A stretch of 64,000 nucleotides of DNA from CAZHCA01 sp964530825 (lineage in GTDB: Bacteria > Bacteroidota > Bacteroidia > Chitinophagales > Saprospiraceae). The stretch is taken from contig CAZHCA010000005.1 of the NCBI GenBank assembly GCA_964530825.1, forward strand, positions 146,015 through 210,014, given 5' to 3'. The position numbers were made by a program, and so were the translations under genes. This document shows, one piece after another, positions 1-8,375 of this stretch (the stretch's first letter is position 1; the number at the start of each line of letters is the position of its first letter). The notes under the pieces were generated by a model. It saw only the letters and a program-made list of their open reading frames with translations, did not search any database and was not told the DNA's origin.

Positions 1-1043
1 CCAATTATTTTCCCGAGCTCGAAGCGGCGGTCAATAGCTTTACCGCCCAATACGAATTACCCGAAGAGCGCCCCCTGGCAGCCGAACACCTTGCAAGACT
101 ATTAACCGACAAATTTAATTACCGGATTATAGATAGCGGCTTGGATGTACATCCGGAGCTCGCAGGCCTTCGCTCGGTTTTCCTACCTCAAAAGCAAGAA
201 TTGCTGCTGAGTAGCCGCCTCACCCCTATGCAAAAGGCCTTTCAATTCGGCAAAGAATTGGGGTTCCAGCACCTGGGCATCACCGAGCGGGCCTACACCT
301 CTTCCATTCTGCGCGGACGGGTTTTTGAAGAAGTCTTAAACCATTCGAAAGCCATTTATTTTTCCGTTGCCTTGCACATGCCGCTCGAGTCTTTCTGCCG
401 CGAGTTGGAGGATTTCTTTCGGCAGCCTACCTGGGACGGCCAGGCCTGGCTGGACATCATGGATAAGTATAATGCCAGTCCGGAGATGTTTTACCACCGC
501 CTTACGAATATTCTACCCGAATTCTTTGGCTTGAAAAAGATCTTTTTCACCCGATTTGTACACGACCTGAAGCGCGACAGTTTTGAGATCGACCGAGAGC
601 TGCACCTCAACCACCGCCACGCGCCCCATGGCAACGGCTTGTTTGAGCATTACTGCCGCCGCTGGATTCCTATTTCGCTGTTGAGGACCTTACAGGAGCG
701 GCACCAAGGCAATGGTAATGAAAAAGATATCCCCATCGTCGATGCCCAACTTAGCCGGTATATGTTTAAAAAAGACGATTACCTCTGCCTGTCCATCGCC
801 CGGGCTGCCTATCCGGAGCCCGACAAGAACGTAAGCGTCACTCTTGGCCTATTGCTAAATGACGACCTCAAAAAGAAGGTAGCATTTTGGCAAGATAAAG
901 CCATCGCACCACGCAATGTACACACCACCTGCGAACGCTGTGCCGATCTGCAATGTACCGAGCGTGCGGCCGCACCGGTTATAGTGGAGCGCCGGGACCG
1001 AATTCAGCGGATGGAACAGGCACTTCAGTCGCTGGAACAGTAG
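1..1043 (+). CDS. ScfR/RamB-like acyl-CoA-responsive transcriptional regulator (5' partial)
   Basis: The reading frame is open from the window edge (first full codon at base 3), so the N-terminus, where this family carries an XRE-type helix-turn-helix, lies outside. The visible part matches the ImmA/IrrE-like domain plus the short-chain fatty acyl-CoA regulator C-terminal domain (old name DUF2083). The best mark is the Cys cluster CERCADLQC at bases 930-956, followed by an Arg-Ala-Ala-Pro stretch, which resembles the CxxC...C..RA.P signature of RamB/MccR/ScfR proteins. At the usual HExxH site I read KELGFQHL, so the peptidase motif looks lost, as is common in these sensors. Known family members control propionate, glyoxylate or acetate metabolism. 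The mutase gene 1.4 kb away fits that role, but the link is inferred. Its 3' end overlaps the convergent peptidase gene by 65 bases. Confidence 0.75.
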   Translation, partial: NYFPELEAAVNSFTAQYELPEERPLAAEHLARLLTDKFNYRIIDSGLDVHPELAGLRSVFLPQKQELLLSSRLTPMQKAFQFGKELGFQHLGITERAYTSSILRGRVFEEVLNHSKAIYFSVALHMPLESFCRELEDFFRQPTWDGQAWLDIMDKYNASPEMFYHRLTNILPEFFGLKKIFFTRFVHDLKRDSFEIDRELHLNHRHAPHGNGLFEHYCRRWIPISLLRTLQERHQGNGNEKDIPIVDAQLSRYMFKKDDYLCLSIARAAYPEPDKNVSVTLGLLLNDDLKKKVAFWQDKAIAPRNVHTTCERCADLQCTERAAAPVIVERRDRIQRMEQALQSLEQ

Positions 1044-2286
1044 TCATACGCTCAGCTGCCCGGTAGTAGAGCTCTGAGCAATTCGCCTGGGTAAAAAGCC
1101 TGCGGGATAGCCGCTGAATATCGGCTACCGTGACCCGGTGGTAAATATTGGCTTCTTCGTTGATCAGATCGGGGTTGCCCAGCAATTCAAAAAATGCCAG
1201 GTTGATGGCCCGGTTCACAATGCTAAGATCGGCAAAAGCAATCTGACTTTCCGTTTTATTTTTCCATTTCTGCAATTCCCGTTCGCTAACCGGCTCGTTT
1301 TGGAGCAGTTCCAGCTCTTTCCAAATAGCCGCTTCGGCTTTCTCCAGGTTGACACCGGCTGCTGGCTGCCCTTCGATGATGAGCAAGCCCGGGTCTATAC
1401 TTCCGGTTAGGTAACAATCAATCTGTGCGAATAGCTGCTGCTCTTTCAGAAGGCGCCGGTACAATCGGGCTGAGGTGCCGTTGCTCAGAAGGTCGGACAG
1501 CAAGTCGGCAACATAGTAATCAAAGGCCGTACGTGAGGGCGCATGGAAAGCCAGATACAGGGCATCGACCGGTACATTGGCCTGATTTACCCGTTGCTGC
1601 AACTTTTCCTGCGGCGGCTCCTGAGGCAGGGCGCGGGCCGGAAGGTCGCCCGCTGGAATGGTTCCGAACCACTTCTCTGCAAAGTACTTAACTTGTTCGG
1701 CACCAGCGTTACCCGTTACGACCAGAATAGCGTTATTAGGGCAGTAATGGCGCTGATAAAAAGCTTTTACGTCTTCCAATGTAGTTTTCGCTACGTGTTC
1801 GGGTATTTTGCCGATAGTTGGCCAGCGGTAGGGATGCACTTTATAGGCCATATCGGCAATGTAATGCCACACATCACCGTAAGGTTGGTTGAGGCAGGTC
1901 TCATTAAACTCCTCGATAACCACTTTGCGTTGCACATCGAGTGACCTTTCATCGAAGGATAACTGATGCATCCGGTCCGACTCCGCCCAGAAAGCTACCT
2001 CCAGGTTGTCGGCAGGTAAGATCTCGTAGAAGTTGGTAATATCGTTGTTGGTGAAAGCATTGTTCTCCCCGCCGGCCTGCTGAATGATCTCATCGAAATC
2101 CGGAACAGTAGCAGAACCATTGAACATAAGGTGCTCAAATAGATGAGCCATTCCGGTTTTCTGGGGGTCTTCGTCCCGGGCCCCCACGTTGTAGAGAACG
2201 TTGACGGCCACCAGGGGGGTGCTTTTATCCTCGTGTACCAGAACGCGCAAGCCGTTTTCCAGTACAAATCGATTATATGCAATCAC
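979..2286 (-). CDS. M16 family zinc metallopeptidase
   Basis: This is an M16 (pitrilysin/insulinase-type) peptidase of 435 residues. The inverted zinc motif HLFEH lies near the N-terminus after the conserved N-G-L-R-V-L and V-G-A-R-D-E blocks, and the distal glutamate falls in VVIEEFNET. I chose the GTG start at 2286 because its product (V-I-A-Y-N-R-F-V-L-E-N-G-L) lines up with the usual start of family members (M-I-x-F/Y-x-x-F-x-L-x-N-G-L). The frame stays open to an ATG at 2334 and beyond, but those additions have no family counterpart. No signal peptide is seen with this start. The gene is divergent from the mutase, and its last 65 bases overlap the convergent regulator gene. The substrate is unknown. 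Unlike many relatives, it has no second M16 subunit beside it. Confidence 0.9.
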   Translation of the reverse strand: MIAYNRFVLENGLRVLVHEDKSTPLVAVNVLYNVGARDEDPQKTGMAHLFEHLMFNGSATVPDFDEIIQQAGGENNAFTNNDITNFYEILPADNLEVAFWAESDRMHQLSFDERSLDVQRKVVIEEFNETCLNQPYGDVWHYIADMAYKVHPYRWPTIGKIPEHVAKTTLEDVKAFYQRHYCPNNAILVVTGNAGAEQVKYFAEKWFGTIPAGDLPARALPQEPPQEKLQQRVNQANVPVDALYLAFHAPSRTAFDYYVADLLSDLLSNGTSARLYRRLLKEQQLFAQIDCYLTGSIDPGLLIIEGQPAAGVNLEKAEAAIWKELELLQNEPVSERELQKWKNKTESQIAFADLSIVNRAINLAFFELLGNPDLINEEANIYHRVTVADIQRLSRRLFTQANCSELYYRAAERMTTVPATEVPVPSAEFGPGAPL

Positions 2287-2449
2287 GGCGTAAAACTTTT
2301 CAGCCTGCCAAATATCAAATATGACGTTCGTCATTTGCAAGTTGCAAAAAGAACGTTTTATTACCCAGCAAAGTTTCCCAAAAGTTTGGCTGCTCCGGTT
2401 TATTGCCAAGCATATTTCTGATTATCTTGAAGTACAAAAGCAGGCTATT

Positions 2450-4591
2450 ATGGCGCATCCCGATTTTAGTAACATGAACTGGCAACGCGACCCACGACCC
2501 GCCGTCAACCAGCCGACTAAAGGCGAACCTTTTCGCACCGCCGAGCACATTGATATCGAAAGCAAGTACACGCCCGATCATCTGAAGGAAGTAGCGCATT
2601 TGAGGTATGTTGCGGGCCTGCCGCCCTACCTGCGCGGTCCTTATAGTTCGATGTACACGGTACGTCCCTGGACCATTCGCCAGTATTCGGGATTTTCCAC
2701 TGCCGAAGAAAGCAATGCCTTTTACCGCCGCAATCTAGCGGCCGGCCAAAAGGGACTGTCGGTCGCTTTCGATTTGGCCACACACCGCGGTTACGACTCG
2801 GATCATGAGCGAGTTTTTGGCGACGTGGGTAAGGCAGGCGTAGCCATCGATAGCGTGGAGGATATGAAGCTGCTTTTTGACCAGATCCCGCTTGACAAGA
2901 TGTCGGTATCGATGACTATGAACGGGGCTGTCATTCCGGTCATGGCTTTTTATATCGTAGCCGCCGAGGAGCAAGGGGTAGAACGCGGCCAACTCAGTGG
3001 GACCATCCAAAACGACATCCTCAAGGAATTCATGGTGCGGAATACCTTCATCTATCCGCCCGTACCTTCCATGCGGATCATTGCCGATATTTTTGAATAT
3101 ACCGCTGAACATATGCCCCGCTTCAATTCGATTAGTATCTCGGGTTATCACATGCATGAAGCGGGAGCGCCGGCCGACATCGAACTGGCCTACACCCTGG
3201 CCGACGGCCTGGAGTACATTCGTGCCGGCCTGAAAGCCGGGCTCAAAATCGATGATTTTGCACCGCGCCTTTCCTTTTTCTGGGCAATCGGAATGAACCA
3301 CTTTATGGAGATTGCTAAGATGCGCGCCGGTCGCTTGCTCTGGGCCTACATCGTCAAGCAATTCGATCCGGAGAATCCCAAGTCGATGGCATTGCGCACC
3401 CACTGTCAAACCTCGGGCTGGAGCCTCACCGAACAGGATCCTTTTAACAACATTGCCCGCACCGCCATTGAAGCTATGGCGGCAGTATTGGGCGGCACGC
3501 AGTCGCTCCATACCAACTCCCTGGATGAAGCCATTGCCCTGCCGACCGACTTTTCGGCCAAGATTGCACGTGATACGCAAATCTTCCTCCAAAAGGAAAG
3601 CGACATCGTAAAAGCTGTTGACCCCTGGGGAGGCTCCTATTATGTCGAATACCTCACGGCAGAACTGGTGAAGCGCGCCTGGTCACTCATTCAGGAAGTA
3701 GAAGAATTGGGCGGCATGGCAAAGGCCATTGAGGATGGCTTGCCCAAGCTGCGCATCGAAGAGGCCGCTGCACGCAAGCAAGCCCGCATCGACAGCGGGT
3801 TGGATCAAATTGTAGGTGTCAATATTTTTGCTCCGGAGGATGAACGCGAAGTCGACATTCGCGAAGTCGATAATTCGGCCGTCCGCGAATCCCAGGTACG
3901 CCGCATCCAAGAGGTGCGGGCCGCACGGGACGATGAACAGGTGCGACAAGCCCTCGAAGCCCTTTACGAAAGTGCAAAAAACGATAACGGCAACTTGCTC
4001 AACTTGGCCGTCAAAGCGGCTCGTCAGCGGGCTACGCTGGGTGAGATCTCCGATGCTATGGAGCGGGCCTTTGGCCGCTTCACACCTACAACGCGCTCGG
4101 TATCGGGCGTTTACTCGAGCGAAATCAAGATAGATGAGGCATTCCAGCAAGCACAGGCCCTGGCCGATCAATTTGCACAGGTCGAAGGGCGCCGCCCCCG
4201 GATCATGGTGGCTAAGCTGGGCCAAGACGGTCACGACCGGGGCGCCAAAGTGATCGCCACCAGTTTTGCCGACCTGGGTTTTGACGTTGATATTGGTCCG
4301 CTGTTCCAGACACCCGCCGAAGCAGCACGGCAAGCCGCCGAGAACGATGTGCATATCCTGGGTATTTCTTCCCTGGCTGCCGGCCACAAAACTCTGGTAC
4401 CCCAGACGATTGAGGCCCTGAAAGCAATCGGCCGGGGCGATATCATGGTAGTCGTAGGGGGCGTCATTCCAGCTCAGGATTACGACTATCTATACCAGCA
4501 GGGCGTGGTAGGTGTATTCGGACCCGGCACGAAGATCGCCGTAGCTGCCAAGCAGATCCTGGAGGTACTCCTGAAAGTAGTGGAAGCCTGA
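2450..4591 (+). CDS. scpA: Methylmalonyl-CoA mutase, catalytic (B12-binding) subunit
   Basis: The 713-residue product interconverts (R)-methylmalonyl-CoA and succinyl-CoA using adenosylcobalamin. Residues 1 to about 550 are the TIM-barrel substrate domain (PYLRGPYSSMY and the R-P-W-T-I-R-Q-Y-S-G-F block near the N-terminus). Residues about 575-713 are the cobalamin-binding domain, with the base-off DxHxxG motif as DGHDRG (D593, H595, G598). The length is that of the full catalytic chain (MutB/ScpA, about 710-720 residues). The ATG at 2450 gives the normal N-terminus; the 43 upstream open codons look non-coding. The non-catalytic small subunit, often found just upstream in Bacteroidota, is absent from this window. 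The epimerase for the same pathway lies at 34.9 kb. mutB is an equally valid symbol. Confidence 0.97.
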   Translation: MAHPDFSNMNWQRDPRPAVNQPTKGEPFRTAEHIDIESKYTPDHLKEVAHLRYVAGLPPYLRGPYSSMYTVRPWTIRQYSGFSTAEESNAFYRRNLAAGQKGLSVAFDLATHRGYDSDHERVFGDVGKAGVAIDSVEDMKLLFDQIPLDKMSVSMTMNGAVIPVMAFYIVAAEEQGVERGQLSGTIQNDILKEFMVRNTFIYPPVPSMRIIADIFEYTAEHMPRFNSISISGYHMHEAGAPADIELAYTLADGLEYIRAGLKAGLKIDDFAPRLSFFWAIGMNHFMEIAKMRAGRLLWAYIVKQFDPENPKSMALRTHCQTSGWSLTEQDPFNNIARTAIEAMAAVLGGTQSLHTNSLDEAIALPTDFSAKIARDTQIFLQKESDIVKAVDPWGGSYYVEYLTAELVKRAWSLIQEVEELGGMAKAIEDGLPKLRIEEAAARKQARIDSGLDQIVGVNIFAPEDEREVDIREVDNSAVRESQVRRIQEVRAARDDEQVRQALEALYESAKNDNGNLLNLAVKAARQRATLGEISDAMERAFGRFTPTTRSVSGVYSSEIKIDEAFQQAQALADQFAQVEGRRPRIMVAKLGQDGHDRGAKVIATSFADLGFDVDIGPLFQTPAEAARQAAENDVHILGISSLAAGHKTLVPQTIEALKAIGRGDIMVVVGGVIPAQDYDYLYQQGVVGVFGPGTKIAVAAKQILEVLLKVVEA

Positions 4592-4607
4592 CCCAGCACG
4601 CGGCGGT

Positions 4608-4619
4608 CGGTCCGGACCG
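4608..4619. repeat. 12-bp perfect palindrome between convergent genes
   Basis: CGGTCCGGACCG is a perfect inverted repeat in the 35-base space between the mutase stop and the antiporter stop. It could form a short GC-rich hairpin that ends transcription from both sides, but there is no T tract on either strand, so this is only a candidate. Confidence 0.4.
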
Positions 4620-4626
4620 TTAGGGG

Positions 4627-6504
4627 CTAGCTTTTGACCTCCTCGCCTATATTGGCGGAGGGCTTCTTCTCGAACTCGACCTCTTTACCAAGGTAGACCA
4701 GATCGAATGGCCCATCGGCCGTTACCTGGTCTAGATCAGGCGGCAGTGGGTAGATATGATTTTGACCTTCCTTGATGAAAATCGGGATGGCTTCATCAAT
4801 TCCAGCAAGGTCGCGGATGGTTGCTTTCAACTCTTCTACCGACTGCATCCTAACCTCATGCACATAGGGATAATCGCGCGCAATTTCGTTAATATTGAGG
4901 AAGTCGTCTGCATAAGAAAGCAAGCCGGTTTTAGGTAACTCCTCGGGGTCGCGACGCAACTCTTCGGGGGTAATAAGCCGGAAGGTACCCAGCTCGCCGA
5001 ATATTTTTTCGTACTTGCGCACCGCATAGGCGTTGACTTCAGCACTGGAGGTCATAGCAATGAGGTAGCCTACATCGACAAGCTCTACATCCTCTTCCAG
5101 GTCTTGGGTGTAAATATTCGCAACGAGTGCTTCCAGACCCATCTCGCGCGCTTTTTGTACGGAGCGGTGGTTGTTGTCGACCAGTACAACGCGCCGTTTG
5201 TTATCGATGAGGTACTTACCTAGTACCCGTGCAGCCAGGCTGGCCCCCACAAATAAAATCCCGTCGGAAGAATCTTGCGTAACCCCTAGTAAACGAGCGA
5301 CTAGGCGTGCCGTCGTCGCATTGAGCATTACCGTACCTAGCACAATCAGAAAAACCAGTGGAGTAAGGTACTCCGCACCGGGCACTCCCTCATCAGTCAG
5401 GGTGAGACCAAACAGGGATGCCACCCCGGCGGCTACAATACCGCGCGGCCCGACCCAGGAAATAAACGACTTTTCCGAAAAGTTCAATTCCGAGTCACGG
5501 GTGCAGATAAAAACGCCGATGGGCCGCAGGATAAAAGCTACAAAAGCCAATAGTACGAAACTTCGGTAATCCCGGATAACCAGGTTGAGGTCCTCCATGT
5601 TGATATTGGCCGCCAGAATAATGAAAAGGATGGATATCAACAGGACACTTAAAGACTCCTTGAAGGATAGAATTTCCTTGAGTCTTGGCACATCCATATT
5701 CCCAATTGCCGTACCCATGACCACCATCGCCAGGAGGCCTGACTCTTTCGCCAAGATTTCGGAAAGGATGAACACTCCCAGGACCCAGGCCAGGGTGAAA
5801 ACATTGAGCAAGTAATGCGGAATCAACTCCCGCTTGATAAGTTGCACCAGCCCTAGCGCCCCTAGTGTCCCCAGGGCCAACCCGATGAGGATGATCTGGA
5901 AAAAGGAGATCAGCGCGTGAGAGGTAAAAGTAATACTTCCGCTCGTCGAGTGGATAAACTCAAACACCAATACTGCCAAGGTGGCCCCGATGGGATCGAT
6001 GAGGATCCCTTCCCATTTGAGAACGGTAGATACATTCCGGTTGAGCGGCGTATTGCGCAAGATGGGAGCAATTACAGTCGGACCGGTTACGGTGATCAGC
6101 GCGGAAAAAAGAAAAGCGATCGCCCATGGTAGATTCATGAGGTAGTGTGCCGCAAAACCGCCACCGACCAGGGTTATTGCAGGCCCTAGGGTGATGAGCC
6201 GTAAAATAATCGGCCCGACGCCGCGAATTTCCGACCGCTTGAGCGTGAGCCCGCCCTCAAAAAGAATGATCCCGATCGATAGAGAAACAAAGTAGAATAA
6301 GTACTCATTAGCAAAAACCCCGATGCCCGTTTCGGGATGATACATCGGTTCAAGCAACTTCTTTCCGTCAGGGGTAAAGAGCGTAGATAATGGCCCTACC
6401 ACCAATCCGACAATAATGAGCGGTAAAATGGCGGGTACGCGCGTACGCCAGGCAAGCCATTGAGCAAATATCCCCAGAATAATGATTCCAGCTAATTCAA
6501 TCAT
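4627..6504 (-). CDS. CPA1/NhaP-type cation:proton antiporter with C-terminal NAD-binding domain
   Basis: The 625-residue inner-membrane protein exchanges Na+ or K+ for protons. Residues 1 to about 400 form about 12 hydrophobic segments, starting with a membrane helix at the N-terminus, and include the CPA-family stretches ILFEGGLTL and WEGILIDPIGA. From about residue 412 comes a TrkA-N/RCK-like Rossmann fold (GILFVGASLAARVLGKYL, then VVLVDNN). This tail is thought to tie transport to nucleotide state. The length, with the soluble tail, is typical of NhaP-like proteins in Bacteroidota and cyanobacteria. It is transcribed alone, convergent with the mutase and divergent from prfC. The ion cannot be told from sequence. 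Confidence 0.92.
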   Translation of the reverse strand: MIELAGIIILGIFAQWLAWRTRVPAILPLIIVGLVVGPLSTLFTPDGKKLLEPMYHPETGIGVFANEYLFYFVSLSIGIILFEGGLTLKRSEIRGVGPIILRLITLGPAITLVGGGFAAHYLMNLPWAIAFLFSALITVTGPTVIAPILRNTPLNRNVSTVLKWEGILIDPIGATLAVLVFEFIHSTSGSITFTSHALISFFQIILIGLALGTLGALGLVQLIKRELIPHYLLNVFTLAWVLGVFILSEILAKESGLLAMVVMGTAIGNMDVPRLKEILSFKESLSVLLISILFIILAANINMEDLNLVIRDYRSFVLLAFVAFILRPIGVFICTRDSELNFSEKSFISWVGPRGIVAAGVASLFGLTLTDEGVPGAEYLTPLVFLIVLGTVMLNATTARLVARLLGVTQDSSDGILFVGASLAARVLGKYLIDNKRRVVLVDNNHRSVQKAREMGLEALVANIYTQDLEEDVELVDVGYLIAMTSSAEVNAYAVRKYEKIFGELGTFRLITPEELRRDPEELPKTGLLSYADDFLNINEIARDYPYVHEVRMQSVEELKATIRDLAGIDEAIPIFIKEGQNHIYPLPPDLDQVTADGPFDLVYLGKEVEFEKKPSANIGEEVKS

Positions 6505-6740
6505 ATCGATGTGCTTCCGCTAACTTAGCCACTATTGATTGACTAGTCAGCTACTTTAGTTGATTCTAACCCACCTGTTTTGTGGCTGCCATTCAACAGC
6601 AAAGGTAATGCCTTTACCGCCACCGTAGTAGGGTACGAAACCAACGATTATAATAAGCAAAAAATCGTGTATTTGTTTACGCGGCCTACCCGCGGTTCCC
6701 GGTCCTTATTTTATCGGTAGCACGCATAGTTTTATTTCCC

Positions 6741-6748
6741 TATTTTTG
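6741..6748 (+). promoter_or_regulatory. Bacteroidota -7 promoter box for prfC
   Basis: TATTTTTG is an exact match to the Bacteroidota -7 consensus TAnnTTTG, 28 bases before the chosen prfC start. The expected -33 TTTG at about 6717-6720 is not clear. The rest of the 272-base divergent spacer (6505-6776) shows nothing else I can name. Confidence 0.6.
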
Positions 6749-6776
6749 CAGCGTTTGTTAAGGAATGAGGAGTAAT

Positions 6777-8366
6777 ATGAAAATTGAAGATCAGATAAAA
6801 AAACGGCGCACGTTCGCCATCATCAGCCACCCGGATGCAGGGAAGACGACTCTTACCGAGAAGTTGCTGCTTTTCGGAGGGGCCATCCAGGTAGCGGGCG
6901 CCGTTAAATCCAATAAAATCAACCGGGCGGCCACCTCCGACTTCATGGAAATCGAACGCCAGCGCGGTATTTCGGTTGCCACTTCCGTTATGGCCTTTGA
7001 ATACAAAGACACCAAAATCAATATTCTTGACACCCCCGGTCACCAAGATTTTGCGGAAGACACTTATCGCACCCTTACGGCAGTCGATAGCGTAATTGTA
7101 GTGATCGACGTGGCTAAAGGCGTAGAGATCCAAACCGAAAAGTTGGTCAATGTCTGCCGCATGCGCAATACGCCCATTATTGTTTTCATCAATAAACTCG
7201 ACCGCGAAGGCTTGGATGGGTTCGACCTGCTCGACGAAATCGAGCAAAAGCTGGGGCTCACCGTTACGCCTCTTAGCTGGCCGGCAGGCATGGGGCAACG
7301 GTTTCAGGGGGTATACAGCTTGTACGAAGAGAAAATGGTACTCTTCCGTCCCCACGGTAAGCAAGCTGAAGAAGAGGTGATTGAAATTAAAGATCTCGAA
7401 CAACCAGAACTGGAACAACACGTCGGAGAAGCCGCAGCCGAAGAGCTCCGGGAAGAAGTAACTATGATTCAGGAGGTCTATCCCGATTTTGATAAAGCAG
7501 CTTACCTAGCTGGCGAGCTATCCCCGGTCTTTTTTGGTAGCGCTATCAACAACTTCGGTGTGCGCGAACTGCTGGATTGCTTCGTCGATATTGCTCCCTT
7601 CCCGCTACCACGCGTATCGGAAGAGCGCGAAGTCAATCCTACGGAAGATAAATTCGCGGGTTTTGTTTTTAAAATCCACGCCAACATGGACCCCAAACAC
7701 CGCGACCGCATAGCGTTTATGCGCATCTGCTCCGGTATTTTTCAGCGCAATACGAATTATTTGCACGTACGCCAGGGACGAAAGATGAAGTTTTCCAACC
7801 CGACCTCGTTCATGGCGGCTAAGAAAACCGTAGTGGATGAAGCCTACCCGGGCGACGTTATCGGCCTTTACGATTCGGGGAATTTCAAAATCGGCGACAC
7901 GGTCACCGAAGGTGAAGTTTTACATTTCAAGGGGATACCAGTATTCTCCCCCGAGCAGTTTCGCTATGTCAATAACGCCGACCCCATGAAGTCCAAACAG
8001 CTCAATAAGGGCCTTATTGAGCTCATGGACGAAGGTTTGGCGCAGTTGTTTGTCAAAGAAGATAATGGTCGTAAAATCATCGGTACGGTAGGGGCGCTTC
8101 AGTTCGACGTGATCAAGTACCGCCTGGAGCACGAGTACGGTGCATCCTGCGCTTATGAGCCGATGAATTTGCACAAAGCCTGCTGGATATCCGCCGCAGA
8201 CCCCAAGGATATCCATAATTTTGTGAAAAAACGTACCAAAGACATTGCTCGCGACAAACACGATCAATTCGTCTATCTGGCCGAATCGGCCTGGGCGCTG
8301 AAGATGGTGCAAGAGAACCACCCGGAGATCAGCTTCCACTTTACGAGTGAGTACAAACCCGCATAA
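6777..8366 (+). CDS. prfC: Peptide chain release factor 3
   Basis: This 529-residue translational GTPase recycles RF1/RF2 from the ribosome after termination. The G1 motif HPDAGKTT covers residues 18-25, followed by the switch region with RGISV, then DTPGHQDF (G3) and NKLD (G4). Length and order match RF3 rather than EF-G. I start at the ATG at 6777 because AGGAG at 6768-6772 sits just before it; an in-frame ATG at 6765 would overlap that ribosome binding site. The gene is monocistronic. Its stop codon lies in the loop of a hairpin shared with the convergent glycosyltransferase gene. Confidence 0.97.
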   Translation: MKIEDQIKKRRTFAIISHPDAGKTTLTEKLLLFGGAIQVAGAVKSNKINRAATSDFMEIERQRGISVATSVMAFEYKDTKINILDTPGHQDFAEDTYRTLTAVDSVIVVIDVAKGVEIQTEKLVNVCRMRNTPIIVFINKLDREGLDGFDLLDEIEQKLGLTVTPLSWPAGMGQRFQGVYSLYEEKMVLFRPHGKQAEEEVIEIKDLEQPELEQHVGEAAAEELREEVTMIQEVYPDFDKAAYLAGELSPVFFGSAINNFGVRELLDCFVDIAPFPLPRVSEEREVNPTEDKFAGFVFKIHANMDPKHRDRIAFMRICSGIFQRNTNYLHVRQGRKMKFSNPTSFMAAKKTVVDEAYPGDVIGLYDSGNFKIGDTVTEGEVLHFKGIPVFSPEQFRYVNNADPMKSKQLNKGLIELMDEGLAQLFVKEDNGRKIIGTVGALQFDVIKYRLEHEYGASCAYEPMNLHKACWISAADPKDIHNFVKKRTKDIARDKHDQFVYLAESAWALKMVQENHPEISFHFTSEYKPA

Positions 8367-8375
8367 TAGCGGGTT
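8356..8375. terminator. Hairpin spanning both stop codons of convergent genes
   Basis: AACCCGC (8356-8362), loop ATAATA, GCGGGTT (8369-8375) is a perfect 7-bp stem. The prfC stop (8364-8366) is in the loop and the glycosyltransferase stop (8374-8376) begins in the right arm. There is no T tract, so it may be a shared 3' RNA structure rather than a classic terminator. Confidence 0.5.

Noticed and set aside
240..290. Active HExxH peptidase site in the ScfR-like regulator
   Set aside because: The aligned stretch reads K-E-L-G-F-Q-H-L, lacking the first His and the normal spacing.
2735..3592. Long antisense open frame (285 codons) opposite the mutase
   Set aside because: It mirrors a highly conserved gene with biased codon use; the product has no domain features and no ribosome site.
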